Shown piece by piece: positions 30,225-39,036 of a DNA stretch of 64,000 bases. The DNA is from an uncultured Clostridia bacterium (GTDB lineage Bacteria > Bacillota > Clostridia > Oscillospirales > CAG-272). The stretch spans positions 32,793 through 96,792 of the forward strand of contig CANRIL010000007.1 of assembly GCA_947630625.1 (NCBI GenBank), written 5' to 3'. Under the pieces are notes generated by a model. That model was not told where the DNA came from and did no database searches. It was given only the letters and a program-made list of their open reading frames with translations. A program made the translations under genes and the position numbers. Numbering within the stretch: position 1 is the stretch's first letter; every line of letters starts with the position of its first letter.

Positions 30225-30452
30225 CTATTCGTCGAGCAGCTCCGAAACGAGGTTCCAGAGCGCCTCGGCGGAATTGAAGTTTTCGGGCTTTACCATGTCG
30301 GGCGTTATCTCAACGTCGAAATTGTCCTTGATGTCGGCGATGAGCGATTCGATGTCGGCCTCGTCAAGGATGCCGTCCGTGTAAAGCGAGTCCTCCTCTT
30401 CAAAGTTTATGTCCTCGTGCAGGTCCTGCAAAAGCTCGAGAATGATGTCCAT
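30225..30452 (-). CDS. Acyl-carrier-protein-like protein lacking the phosphopantetheine serine
   Basis: 75 aa with the four-helix ACP pattern close to DltC-type and related clostridial carrier proteins: DINFEEEDSLYTDGILDEADIESLIADI, FDVEITPDMVKPENFNSAEALWNLV (read as two segments). In functional carriers the residue after G-I-L-D is the serine that receives 4'-phosphopantetheine. Here it is glutamate (E31, GAG codon). No reading error is evident around it. The protein therefore should not be loaded and may be a structural or decoy carrier. It lies between a transglutaminase-fold lipoprotein gene and the GreA-like gene; no acyl-activating enzyme is adjacent. Confidence 0.7.
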   Translation of the reverse strand: MDIILELLQDLHEDINFEEEDSLYTDGILDEADIESLIADIKDNFDVEITPDMVKPENFNSAEALWNLVSELLDE

Positions 30453-30506
30453 CTGATGTCTCCTTTGGTGTTTATGTATGCTTTTTGCAAATCAAACTGT
30501 GAAAAG

Positions 30507-31982
30507 TCATTCTGCGTTGTCGTAATACGATGTCGTTCCGCGCGTCGGATATTTTGATTTATCGTATCTGTAGTAGTATTCTATGTTGTACTGCCGGCAG
30601 TATTCATCAATTTCGGCGTCCGTGCGCATAAACGGCTCGTAGGCGCGCCCCGTCGGGCAGGAGTCGAAGTGGTAGAGTCCGTCGCCGATGTCGACGAGCA
30701 GCCAGTAGTGGGCGTCCTCCTTGTCGTACTGCAGGCGCGAAATTTGCTGACATTTTATGCCCGCGATCTCAAGCAGCACCTTCGCCGTCGACATATAGAC
30801 GAAGCTGTCGCCCTCCTTGTCGTTAAGTCCCGCGTATGCGGCGCCGACAGGGTCTGTCGTGTCGGAAGCGGTGGTAGACTTTTTGATATTTTCGCGCGTC
30901 CACTTGAATATCGCGTACGCGGTATCCCACTTTGTCATGCCCGGCTGCGTGTGTATCTCGTCGTCATAGATCTGGCGCGCGAGCGTCTTCATCTCGTCCT
31001 CCGTGATCTTCGGCTTTTCGACGACGTAGACGGTGGCATGTACGATAGTCTTGTTGCCCGACGAGTCGGTGGCGCTGTACGTGATCTCGTATGAACCGAT
31101 TACATTTGTGTTGACGCGGCTTACATCGACCTCGAGGCGCGGGACCTCGCCGGAGTCGTCGGTCACGGTGATGCCCTCGCGGTATTTGGGCGAGGTGCCG
31201 ACAAACGTCGTTATATCCTTGACGCCGTGGATCTCCGGTTTTACGGTGTCGACGGCGCACGTCGCGACGGAGGCGATCTCCGTCGTGTTGCCCGCCTCGT
31301 CAGTCAGGATTATGACGACGGGCACGTCTTCGGTCGTGTTGAAGTCGTATTCCTCTTTGAAGGAGCAGGCGACGGATGTCGCGTCCTTTATATCCGCGAC
31401 AAAGGCGTCGGCTCTGGGCGCGCCTGTCAGCGCCGTGATATGGACGGTGACGGGGGACGCCGTCGGCGGCGTTGTGTCCTCGAGGATGAGGGACGAATAT
31501 TGCAGCATTCCGTCTACGAGAATGCCGACCTTATATGTTCCGATGCCGTAGGAAGCGACGGTCAGCGGGTCGTCAAACTCAAAGACGCGCCCGCGGTAGG
31601 AGTCGATGTCCGTATTAATGAATTTGTCGACCGTGACGGGCGTCCCGATCTCAACCCGGATCGAGTCGCGCAGGTAGGAGCGGACCGTGTATGTACAGTA
31701 ATGGACGCGCTCATATCCGCGCCCGTCGGACACGGTGACGGAAACGTCGTGCGGTCCCGGCTCGTCTGTCGGCGCGGGGTCGTTTATCGTGACGGTGTAG
31801 TTCGTTTTCGTAAACGCGGACGTGATTATAAAATCTTCCCCGCTAAGCGTGCTGCCCGGATTGACCACGGGCGAGATTATCCTGTAATCTCCTCCCGCGC
31901 TGCCGCCGCACGCGCACAGCGACAACAGCGCGAGGATAAACGACGCCGCGAGCGCGAGTTTCAGTATATTTTTCAAAGACAT
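30507..31982 (-). CDS. Lipoprotein with Ig-like domains and a transglutaminase fold (Cys replaced by Ser)
   Basis: 491 aa. An N-terminal lipoprotein signal (LALAASFILALLSLCACGG, lipid-attached Cys at about 25) is followed by several Ig-like modules, including a DUF5011-type domain at about 248-322 (ITTFVGTSPKYREGITVTDD, SYEITYSATDSSGN). A C-terminal transglutaminase-like domain occupies about 345-470. Its His (H425 in AHYWLLVDIGDG) and Asp (D440 in YHFDSCP) are present, but the position of the catalytic cysteine in the usual G-D-C-F motif reads GDSF (S393). It is anchored outside the membrane, possibly for binding peptidoglycan or protein. A promoter with 17-nt spacing lies upstream. Confidence 0.8.
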   Translation of the reverse strand: MSLKNILKLALAASFILALLSLCACGGSAGGDYRIISPVVNPGSTLSGEDFIITSAFTKTNYTVTINDPAPTDEPGPHDVSVTVSDGRGYERVHYCTYTVRSYLRDSIRVEIGTPVTVDKFINTDIDSYRGRVFEFDDPLTVASYGIGTYKVGILVDGMLQYSSLILEDTTPPTASPVTVHITALTGAPRADAFVADIKDATSVACSFKEEYDFNTTEDVPVVIILTDEAGNTTEIASVATCAVDTVKPEIHGVKDITTFVGTSPKYREGITVTDDSGEVPRLEVDVSRVNTNVIGSYEITYSATDSSGNKTIVHATVYVVEKPKITEDEMKTLARQIYDDEIHTQPGMTKWDTAYAIFKWTRENIKKSTTASDTTDPVGAAYAGLNDKEGDSFVYMSTAKVLLEIAGIKCQQISRLQYDKEDAHYWLLVDIGDGLYHFDSCPTGRAYEPFMRTDAEIDEYCRQYNIEYYYRYDKSKYPTRGTTSYYDNAE

Positions 31983-32022
31983 GCAGTCAACACCTTCGGT
32001 TACACGTTATTTTACGCAATAC

Positions 32023-32051
32023 AGTATAACATAAACTTCCGCCTTTGTCAC
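32023..32051 (-). promoter_or_regulatory. Promoter of the transglutaminase-fold lipoprotein gene
   Basis: Minus strand GTGACA and TATACT with 17-nt spacing, about 41 nt upstream of the ATG. Confidence 0.5.
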
Positions 32052-32095
32052 TATAATATTTAAATTTTCCGAAGAGCCGCGGCGCAAAATAGTTA

Positions 32096-32124
32096 TTGAA
32101 ACAGACGCCTTTTTGCTGTATAAT
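32096..32124 (+). promoter_or_regulatory. Promoter of rbfA-nrnA-truB-pgeF
   Basis: TTGAAA and TATAAT with 17-nt spacing, divergent from the lipoprotein promoter. It precedes a four-gene run with overlapping or closely spaced reading frames. Confidence 0.6.
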
Positions 32125-32191
32125 ACCGTTGCGGGCTCAAACGCGAACCCACCGCGGCCGATATATTGATATTATGAAGGGAACCGTCTTT

Positions 32192-32626
32192 ATGGCAAAT
32201 TACAGACAAAACAAGATCAACAGCGCAGTCGAATGCGAGATGGCGTCAATACTGCGCGAGATAAAGGACCCGAGGGTCGCGGACGCGTTTGTCACGATCA
32301 CGGCGGCGCGCGTCTCACCTGACCTAAAATACTGCAAGTTATACTATTCGTCGCTCATGGGAGATAAGCGGGAGATAGGAGCCGGGCTGCGTTCGGCGGC
32401 GGGCTTTATCCGTTCGCGGCTCGCGGAGCGGCTCAATCTGAGGATAACGCCGGAGCTCACGTTTGAGCCGGACGGCTCGATAGAGCATGGCGCGCACATC
32501 GCCGAAGTGCTGCGAGGCATCGAAAAGGAGCGCCGCGAAAGGGAATCGAACAGCCCCGACGCGGAACCTGACGATGACGACGCGGAAACCGAAGAAAATA
32601 CATGCGAAGGAGACGGGGAAGAATGA
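32192..32626 (+). CDS. rbfA: Ribosome-binding factor A
   Basis: 144 aa. It binds the 30S subunit and helps 16S rRNA maturation and cold adaptation. The KH-like fold begins MANYRQNKINSAVECEMASIL and contains IKDPRVADAFVTITAARVSPDLKYCKLYYS and LRITPELTFEPDGSIEHGAHI, all typical. I start it at 32192, where the conserved N-terminus begins and AAGGGAA lies upstream. The acidic C-terminal tail (DAEPDDDDAETEEN) is an extension beyond the fold. It overlaps nrnA by four bases (ATGA). Confidence 0.95.
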   Translation: MANYRQNKINSAVECEMASILREIKDPRVADAFVTITAARVSPDLKYCKLYYSSLMGDKREIGAGLRSAAGFIRSRLAERLNLRITPELTFEPDGSIEHGAHIAEVLRGIEKERRERESNSPDAEPDDDDAETEENTCEGDGEE

Positions 32627-33663
32627 ATAAAGAGTACGCGGCGCTGACGGAGAGGGAAGCGGCGGCGATGCTGGCGGCGGCGATGCCCGCGGCGGCAGTG
32701 TCCGCGGCGGCAATGTCCGCACCCCCGCTGCGCGCCGACATAGTGACGCACGCGTCCCCCGACGCGGACACGCTCGGCTGCGCTCTCGCGCTTTATTCTA
32801 TAATAAACGAAAACGGCGGGGACGCTGCCGTCGTCGGGACGGACCCCGTCCCCGAATATCTCCGCTTTCTCACGGAGGGCGTCGTGATATCTGACAGTTT
32901 GCGGGAAGGTGCCGTGCGCATCGCGGTCGATGTCGCGTCCCCGCCGCAGCTCGGAAAATTTCAAAAGGACGCGGGGACTTTTTCGCTCATGATAGACCAT
33001 CACGGGCGCGGGGAAGCGTTTGCCGACCACGTTATCGAGGCGGACGCCGCCGCGTGCGGCGAAATAATATTCCGCGTGGCGGAAATATTGAAAACGGAAT
33101 TCGGAATGAAGATCCCGCTTTCGGCGTATTCGTATATTTACGCCGCCATCAGCGGCGACACGGGCAGCTTCCGCTTTGCGAATACGGCCGCGGCGACACA
33201 TAGGATCGCGGCGGAGCTGCACGAAAAGGGCGTCGACACCGTGACGATCGCGCACAACCTTCACGCGGTAAAGACACGTGGGGAGATCGCGGCGGAAAGG
33301 ATCGGGTTTTCAAACATGAAGCTTTTGTGCGAAGGGAGGCTCGCCGTCACGTCGGCGTCGCTTTCCGAGCTTAACGAGGCGGGCGTCGCGTCAGGCGATT
33401 TTTCTCTGGCGGATGAAATGCGCTCCGTCATGGGAGTTTACGTCGGGGTGTCGCTGAAGGAGAATGAGCCCGGCGTCTGGCGCGTGTCTACGCGGGCAAA
33501 CGTCGGGATAGACTGCGCCGCAGTCGCGGCGAAATTCGGCGGAGGCGGACACAAGGGAGCCGCCGGGTGCACGCTCTGCGGATATGACCGCGAGGGGGCG
33601 ATCGGCGCGATTGTTGATGAATTCGCGGCGGCGATAAAGGATTTTGAGCTTGATGAAAAATAA
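32623..33663 (+). CDS. nrnA: DHH-family bifunctional oligoribonuclease/pAp phosphatase
   Basis: 346 aa. It degrades nano-RNA and dephosphorylates pAp. Motifs of the DHH superfamily are visible: THASPDADTLGCALAL (motif I/II), IDHHGRGEAF (DHH motif), SGDTGSFRF, and the DHHA1 end GGGGHKGAAGCTL. The start at 32623 overlaps the rbfA stop. Residues 11-36 are an alanine-rich low-complexity insert (AAAMLAAAMPAAAVSAAAMSA) before the conserved domain, apparently from local GCGGCG repeat expansion. The gene order rbfA-nrnA-truB is typical of Firmicutes. Confidence 0.93.
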   Translation: MNKEYAALTEREAAAMLAAAMPAAAVSAAAMSAPPLRADIVTHASPDADTLGCALALYSIINENGGDAAVVGTDPVPEYLRFLTEGVVISDSLREGAVRIAVDVASPPQLGKFQKDAGTFSLMIDHHGRGEAFADHVIEADAAACGEIIFRVAEILKTEFGMKIPLSAYSYIYAAISGDTGSFRFANTAAATHRIAAELHEKGVDTVTIAHNLHAVKTRGEIAAERIGFSNMKLLCEGRLAVTSASLSELNEAGVASGDFSLADEMRSVMGVYVGVSLKENEPGVWRVSTRANVGIDCAAVAAKFGGGGHKGAAGCTLCGYDREGAIGAIVDEFAAAIKDFELDEK

Positions 33664-34543
33664 TGATTCCGGCGCCATCGCCTGCGGCGCTGTCGTTGTC
33701 GACAAGCCGGAAGGATGGACATCATTTGACGTTGTGGCAAAGCTGCGGCGCATATACGGGACGCGGCAGGTCGGCCACACGGGGACGCTCGACCCGATGG
33801 CGACGGGGGTACTCGTCGTGCTCGTCGGCAGGGCGGCGAAGGCGGCGGAATATATATCCGCCGGGCGCAAGGTGTACCGCGCGCGGCTGCGTCTTGGCAT
33901 CACGACAGACACCGAGGATATAACGGGGACCGTGCTTTCGGCGCGCGAGTGTGCGGCGAGCATTGACGAGGTGCGGGCGGCGGCGGAGAAATTCCGCGGG
34001 GACATCATGCAGACGCCGCCGATGTATTCCGCGCTCAAGCGCGGCGGCGAAAAGCTTGTCGATATCGCAAGGCGCGGGGAGACTGTCGAGCGCGAGCCGC
34101 GGCCGGTGACCGTTTATTCGCTCGACGTTTCGCCGACCGAAAGAGCTGACGAATACGAGCTTTTGGTGTCGTGCTCGGGCGGAACATACATAAGAACGCT
34201 CAGCGCCGATATCGGGGAAGCGCTCGGCTGCGGCGGCTGCATGTCGGCGCTGCGGCGGCTTGAGACGTGCGGCTTTTCGATCGGCGACGCGCATACGATA
34301 GAAGAGATAGAGTCGTCGCCCAGAGCGTGTATTAAGGATGTTGGGAGCCTTTTTGCCGACCTTCCCGCCGTGACTGTCGGGAGAGCGGACGAGGCAAGGC
34401 TCAGAAACGGGCAGCGCCTGCGGCTGCGGGAAGAAGGCAGCTTTCTCAGCGGGCGCGTGCGGCTCTGCGGCGAGGACGGATTTTTTGCGCTCGGCGAGGC
34501 TGCGGACGGGAGCGTTCGTTCCGTTAAGCTGTTTGTGCTTTGA
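33653..34543 (+). CDS. truB: tRNA pseudouridine(55) synthase
   Basis: 296 aa. It makes pseudouridine 55 in the T-loop of tRNAs. The catalytic aspartate is in GHTGTLDPMATGVL; VDKPEGWTSFDVVAKLR, MQTPPMYSALKRGG and GGTYIRTLSADIGEALG are conserved. A PUA-like C-terminal part follows about residue 225. The start ATG at 33653 overlaps the end of nrnA by 11 nt; a TTG three codons earlier is an alternative. The gene belongs to the translation/RNA-maturation cluster with rbfA. Confidence 0.96.
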   Translation: MKNNDSGAIACGAVVVDKPEGWTSFDVVAKLRRIYGTRQVGHTGTLDPMATGVLVVLVGRAAKAAEYISAGRKVYRARLRLGITTDTEDITGTVLSARECAASIDEVRAAAEKFRGDIMQTPPMYSALKRGGEKLVDIARRGETVEREPRPVTVYSLDVSPTERADEYELLVSCSGGTYIRTLSADIGEALGCGGCMSALRRLETCGFSIGDAHTIEEIESSPRACIKDVGSLFADLPAVTVGRADEARLRNGQRLRLREEGSFLSGRVRLCGEDGFFALGEAADGSVRSVKLFVL

Positions 34544-34551
34544 GGTGTGAG

Positions 34552-35379
34552 ATGTTTTATAAGGAAGAAAAGTGCGGCACCGTAATATACAGATCGACCT
34601 TGCTTGACGGCGTTGTTCACGGGTTTTCGACCCGCATCGGCGGAGTTTCGGCCGGGTGCGATGCGGCGGGGCTCAACATGGGGTACGAACGCGGCGACAC
34701 TGAAAGCTCCGTCGACGAAAACAGGCGCATATTCGCCGAGGCGTGCGGGATATCGGAGGACAGATTTGTCGGCCGCCGCGTTTTCGCGTCCGCAAAGCAG
34801 GTGCACTCGTGCAGGATAGAGTACGCGGTACCGTCAACGGCGGGGAGCGATTTTGTCTGCGACGGGTTTGTGACCGACATACACGGCGTTCCGATAGCGG
34901 TTAAAACCGCGGACTGCGTGCCGATTTTGCTTTACGAAAGCGGAGCCGAGGTCGCGGCCGCCGTACATGCCGGCTGGCGCGGGACGGCGAGAGGGATCGC
35001 CGCCGTTGCGGTCGAGAGGATGTGCCGCCTCGGGGCAATGCGCTCGCGCATAAGGGCGGCGATAGGACCCTCGATCTGCGCGTCATGCTTCGTTGTCGGC
35101 GAGGATTTTGCCGACAGTTTCAGGGAGCTCGCGTCGCAGTCGCCGCATATGAGAATGCGGATAGGGGCGGAAAGCATGACGGACGATTTTATCAGGCGCG
35201 GCGAGGACGGCGCGCTTCACTGCGACCTTCAATCCGTGAACGAGAGGCTTTTGACGCTCGTCGGCGTCAGACATATCGACCGCGCCGACATCTGCACGAA
35301 GGAACACCCGGATGAATTCTGGTCGCACCGCAGGGACGGAGGCGCGCGCGGCGTCATGGCGGCGGCAATAATGCTTTAA
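34552..35379 (+). CDS. pgeF: Peptidoglycan editing factor / purine nucleoside phosphorylase YfiH-like (laccase domain)
   Basis: 275 aa. The Cu-oxidase_4 family fold is visible in HGFSTRIGGVSAG, KQVHSCRIEY, VKTADCVPILLYE and AAVHAGWRGTARGI, which hold the zinc His and Cys residues, and in AIGPSICASCFVVGED. E. coli YfiH/PgeF removes wrongly incorporated serine from muropeptide precursors, and related proteins show adenosine deaminase/phosphorylase activity, so the exact reaction is open. I start it at 34552, where GAGG is six bases upstream. The stop of truB is eight nt before the start codon. Confidence 0.88.
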   Translation: MFYKEEKCGTVIYRSTLLDGVVHGFSTRIGGVSAGCDAAGLNMGYERGDTESSVDENRRIFAEACGISEDRFVGRRVFASAKQVHSCRIEYAVPSTAGSDFVCDGFVTDIHGVPIAVKTADCVPILLYESGAEVAAAVHAGWRGTARGIAAVAVERMCRLGAMRSRIRAAIGPSICASCFVVGEDFADSFRELASQSPHMRMRIGAESMTDDFIRRGEDGALHCDLQSVNERLLTLVGVRHIDRADICTKEHPDEFWSHRRDGGARGVMAAAIML

Positions 35380-35671
35380 AAACGCCGCGTCACACGCACG
35401 TCACTCAATTTTCGTCAAAAATCCTCTTTGAAACATAAAAAAGGGAAGATTTTTCGTGCAAATTGTGTTATAATATCTTGGAGTTACTGCGGCTTCGCGG
35501 GCGAAGTGAAATTTTCCCCACTTATATAAAGCGGGCGGCGCGCTGAAATGTTCGTGCGGATATCGCTTTGAGGCTTCGGTTTTTGGCGGGGAGAATAATT
35601 TTTGCGCGGCTGCGGACTTTAAAAACAGCTGATACAATATAAATTGAACCATAATTAAGGGAGACGCCTTG
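35380..35671 (+). other. Gene-free interval before the ABC/GldG operon
   Basis: About 290 nt without a supported gene. It contains TATAAT at 35469-35474 without a good -35 and a short AAGTG...CACTT inverted repeat at about 35505-35523. A second AT-rich stretch (GATACAATATAAATTG, about 35632-35647) lies nearer to the operon. I see no riboswitch that I recognise. Confidence 0.5.
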
Positions 35672-36733
35672 ATGGAGAAGACGGAAAACATAATCGAAAA
35701 AGACGCGGCGGCGGAGGATGCGGAATACATGATCGAGGTTGAAAACCTCGTCAGGCGTTTCGGGGACAAGTACGCCGTCGACGATATCAGCTTCCGCGTG
35801 AAGCGCGGGGAGGTCGTCGGCTTTCTCGGACCGAACGGCGCGGGAAAATCAACGACGATCAATGTAATAACGGGATTCCTTTCAAGCACGTCGGGTTCCG
35901 TCCGCGTTGCCGGACATGATGTGCTCGACGAACCGGGAGAGGCAAAAAAGCTGATAGGATATCTGCCGGAACAGCCGCCGCTTTATGTTGACATGACGGT
36001 CGACGAATACCTCAACTTCACGTATGAGCTGAAGGGGTGCGATCTTAACAGGAAAAAGCACCTCGACGAGGTCTGCTCCGTCACGAAAATAGCGGACGTG
36101 AGGGGCAGGCTTATAAAGAACCTTTCAAAAGGGTATAGGCAGCGCGTCGGAATCGCGCAGGCGCTCGTCGGCAACCCGCCGCTTATAATCCTTGACGAGC
36201 CGACGGTCGGGCTTGACCCGAAACAGGTGATAGAGGTGCGTTCGCTGATCCGCGCGCTCGGCGAGAATCACACGGTCCTGCTCTCAACGCACATCCTCTC
36301 CGAGGTCGGCACCGTATGTGACAGGATCGTTATAATCAACAAGGGCAAGATAATCGCGGACGAGAAGAAGGACGACATCGTAAAGATCGCCGAGGACGGC
36401 AGATCATATATCGCCAAAATCTGCGGACCGACAAGGGAAGTCACGGCGATGCTGCGCTCGCGTCCGGGCGTCCGCCGCGTCGAGAGGCAGAGCGAACGCG
36501 ACGGGGACGCGCACAGTTATCTGATCGAGAGCGATCCCGGCGTCGACATCAGAAAGACGCTGTTCTTCTCGCTGGCGCAGAACAACTGGCCGCTCGTCGG
36601 GCTTGAGCCCGTCGGCGAAAATCTTGAAGAAGTCTTCATCCGGCTTGTCGACCGCTCCGACACGAAGAAGCCCGGGCGTGAACGCCGCCGTCCCGTCATC
36701 GACAACAGCGACCTTGACGCCGGGAACAAATAA
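35672..36733 (+). CDS. ABC transporter ATP-binding protein (GldA-like)
   Basis: 353 aa. Walker A is GPNGAGKST, the signature region is NLSKGYRQRVGIAQAL, Walker B is PLIILDEPTVGLDPKQ, and the switch histidine is in LLSTHILSEVG. After residue 240 a C-terminal extension of about 110 aa resembles the regulatory tail of GldA/NatA-type subunits. It is the first gene of an operon with an ABC-2 permease, a GldG-like protein and a DUF4340 protein, a set common in gut Firmicutes and Bacteroidetes and thought to form one exporter-like membrane complex. The substrate is unknown. Confidence 0.93.
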   Translation: MEKTENIIEKDAAAEDAEYMIEVENLVRRFGDKYAVDDISFRVKRGEVVGFLGPNGAGKSTTINVITGFLSSTSGSVRVAGHDVLDEPGEAKKLIGYLPEQPPLYVDMTVDEYLNFTYELKGCDLNRKKHLDEVCSVTKIADVRGRLIKNLSKGYRQRVGIAQALVGNPPLIILDEPTVGLDPKQVIEVRSLIRALGENHTVLLSTHILSEVGTVCDRIVIINKGKIIADEKKDDIVKIAEDGRSYIAKICGPTREVTAMLRSRPGVRRVERQSERDGDAHSYLIESDPGVDIRKTLFFSLAQNNWPLVGLEPVGENLEEVFIRLVDRSDTKKPGRERRRPVIDNSDLDAGNK

Positions 36734-36753
36734 CCTTCAAAGGAGAAATTGTA

Positions 36754-37458
36754 ATGGGCGCTATATATAAAAAAGAAATGAAGGCGTATTTCACGACGCC
36801 TGTCGGATATATATTCCTCGCCGCGATGCTCCTGATCTCGGCTGTCGCCTTCTCGTTTACGACGTTACAGCAGGCGAGCTGGGAGACGAGTTCGTATTTT
36901 ACGATAATGGTATTCGTGTTCATCGTTCTCGTCCCCGTTCTGACGATGAAGTCTTTTTCCGAGGAACGGCGCACGCGGACTGAGCAGATGCTGCTCACCT
37001 CGCCCGTCAGCCTCACCGGAATGGTGATGGCGAAATATTTCGCCGCCATGACGATGATGATAGGCGTGCTTTTCCTGACGGCGATATACTATATCCCGTT
37101 TTACACGTACGCCGAGCCGTCGACGGCGATCCTCATGGGCAATCTGATCGCGCTGATGCTCGTCGGAAGCGCGTTTATCGCGATCGGGCTTTTCGTTTCG
37201 TCGCTGACCGAAAACCAGATGGTGGCGTGCGTCGTGACGATCGTCATAATCCTTTTGTTCCTCGTCGCAAGCTTTGCGAACACATACATCAACTCCTATT
37301 TTCTCCGCGCGATATTGAACTGGGTCTCGGTATTTACGAGGTTCGGGGACTTCACGAACGGTATCTTCGATTTCAGCGCGACGCTTTATTATCTGTCGAT
37401 CACCGCCGTCGCGATTTTTCTGACCGTGCGCGTTTATGAAAAGCGCCGCTGGGGCTGA
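36754..37458 (+). CDS. ABC-2 type permease (GldF-like)
   Basis: 234 aa with about six membrane segments, beginning MGAIYKKEMKAYFTTPVGYIFLAAMLLISAVAFSF in pieces typical of GldF/ABC-2 permeases. The cytoplasmic motif LTMKSFSEERRTRTEQMLLTSPVS is the conserved coupling region after the second helix. It lies 20 nt downstream of the ATP-binding gene with a good AAAGGAG site. It is the membrane subunit of the complex. Confidence 0.92.
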   Translation: MGAIYKKEMKAYFTTPVGYIFLAAMLLISAVAFSFTTLQQASWETSSYFTIMVFVFIVLVPVLTMKSFSEERRTRTEQMLLTSPVSLTGMVMAKYFAAMTMMIGVLFLTAIYYIPFYTYAEPSTAILMGNLIALMLVGSAFIAIGLFVSSLTENQMVACVVTIVIILLFLVASFANTYINSYFLRAILNWVSVFTRFGDFTNGIFDFSATLYYLSITAVAIFLTVRVYEKRRWG

Positions 37459-37500
37459 TCGTAAACCGGCAGCCAGAACAGAACTTAAAGGAAAGGTATT

Positions 37501-39036
37501 TTGTACGTAATGAAAAAGAGTGTCGGCAGTATAATGAGGGGCAAGAAGTTCCGCTACGGCAGTACGGCGGCGGTTTTCACGGTGGCGTTCATCGCGCTTG
37601 TGATAATCGTCAACGTCATTTTCACGGCGCTGGCGGAAAAATACAGATGGTATATAGATATGACCGGGGATGAGATATTCTCGCTCTCGGACGCGACGAA
37701 GGAGGCGCTCAGCCCTCTGCGCGAGCGCGGACGCGACGTAACGATCACGTTCTGCATGGATAAGGACAAGATCGAAGAAAACAGGTCGATGTACTACATC
37801 CACAACACTGCCCTCAACCTCGCGGCGGAATTTGACAACGTCACTGTCGAATACAGGGACGCGCTGCGCGAAAACAAGTATCTTGAAAAATTCACGTCGG
37901 CGATGTCGCCGTACGTCGCGACGACGAACGTCATCGTTTCGAGCGGCACCGAATACCGCAAGCTCGCGTATACGCGATTCTTCATAACGGACACGGAAGA
38001 CACGAGCGACGTTTGGGCTTATCAGGGCGAAAACACGTTTGCGTCCGCGATACTTCAGGTGACGGCGGATGAAATGCCGATCGCGTATTTTACGACGCAG
38101 CACGGCGAAAGAACATCGACCGCGGACGATGCGGGCGCGTTCAAGCAGACGCTTGAGGACGCCGGATACGAGATACGCGATATCGACCTGACGAAGGAAG
38201 ATATCGACCCCGCCGGAAGGCTCCTCGTCATCAACGACCCGCAGACGGATTTCGGCGGGCTGACGACGGAGCACGTCGGGAAATCCGAGATAGAAAAGAT
38301 AGACGCGTTCCTTGACGGAAGGGGCTCGATGATGGTGTTCGTCTCCCCGGAAAACGCCTCGAAGCTCACGAATCTGGCGGAATTCCTCGAGGAATGGGGC
38401 GTGAAGTTCACGCCCGACGTGATGGTGAACGACCCCGAAAACGCCGTCTCGGTCGACGGATATTCGGTCGTTGGTCAGTATATAACAGGAGAAGAAAATC
38501 TGTCCTCCGCGATATATAAGGAAATAACGAGCATGTCGAGCCAGCCGAAGGCGATATTCAAAAACGCCATGCCGCTCGGCAAATCGTGGGATACAAACAC
38601 GTATAGGACGCCCGACATGAGCAGGCGCACGATATGCGACGTGTTTGTCACATCGCCGTCCGCGCTTCTGAACGAAGACGGCAAGCTCAACGAGGCGGGC
38701 GCCGAATACAGCCTCATGACGATAACGCAGGAATACAAGATCATAGATAACGAGGACTACAACAATTATGTGATAGTCGCCGGAACGCCTGATTTTGTCT
38801 CGTCGGAGTATATTTACAGCAACGTGTTCACGAACAGGAGCGTGATCCATTCGTGCCTCCTCACGCTCGGCAGAAAGGATATCCCCGCGGGGATCGAGTA
38901 TAAGGTGTTTGAGGACTATGACCTCGATATAACGACGGCACAGGCTTCCGCATGGACGCGCGCCTTCATCATCGTTATGCCGCTCTGCACGGTCGCCGCC
39001 TGCATTGTCGTTACAGTCAGGAGAAAGTACAAATGA
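37501..39036 (+). CDS. GldG-family ABC-associated membrane protein
   Basis: About 511 aa. An N-terminal transmembrane helix (AAVFTVAFIALVIIVNVIFTAL) leads to a large extracytoplasmic part with the GldG/ABC_transp_aux pattern (RWYIDMTGDEIFSLSDATKEAL, IAYFTTQHGER, LLVINDPQTDFGG, DGRGSMMVFVSPEN), and a second helix near the C-terminus (AFIIVMPLCTVAACIVV). The AAAGGAAAGG site favours the TTG at 37501; an ATG three codons later is the alternative. The next gene overlaps by ATGA. Confidence 0.85.
   Translation: MYVMKKSVGSIMRGKKFRYGSTAAVFTVAFIALVIIVNVIFTALAEKYRWYIDMTGDEIFSLSDATKEALSPLRERGRDVTITFCMDKDKIEENRSMYYIHNTALNLAAEFDNVTVEYRDALRENKYLEKFTSAMSPYVATTNVIVSSGTEYRKLAYTRFFITDTEDTSDVWAYQGENTFASAILQVTADEMPIAYFTTQHGERTSTADDAGAFKQTLEDAGYEIRDIDLTKEDIDPAGRLLVINDPQTDFGGLTTEHVGKSEIEKIDAFLDGRGSMMVFVSPENASKLTNLAEFLEEWGVKFTPDVMVNDPENAVSVDGYSVVGQYITGEENLSSAIYKEITSMSSQPKAIFKNAMPLGKSWDTNTYRTPDMSRRTICDVFVTSPSALLNEDGKLNEAGAEYSLMTITQEYKIIDNEDYNNYVIVAGTPDFVSSEYIYSNVFTNRSVIHSCLLTLGRKDIPAGIEYKVFEDYDLDITTAQASAWTRAFIIVMPLCTVAACIVVTVRRKYK

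Noticed and set aside
31000..31982. Plus-strand frames over the transglutaminase-fold lipoprotein gene
   Set aside because: No start sites or family features; the minus-strand gene has a signal peptide, promoter and recognisable domains.
36865..38850. 661-codon minus-strand frame
   Set aside because: It is antisense to the permease and GldG-like genes, is rich in Arg/His/Asp as expected for shadow frames of GC-rich genes, and matches no family.
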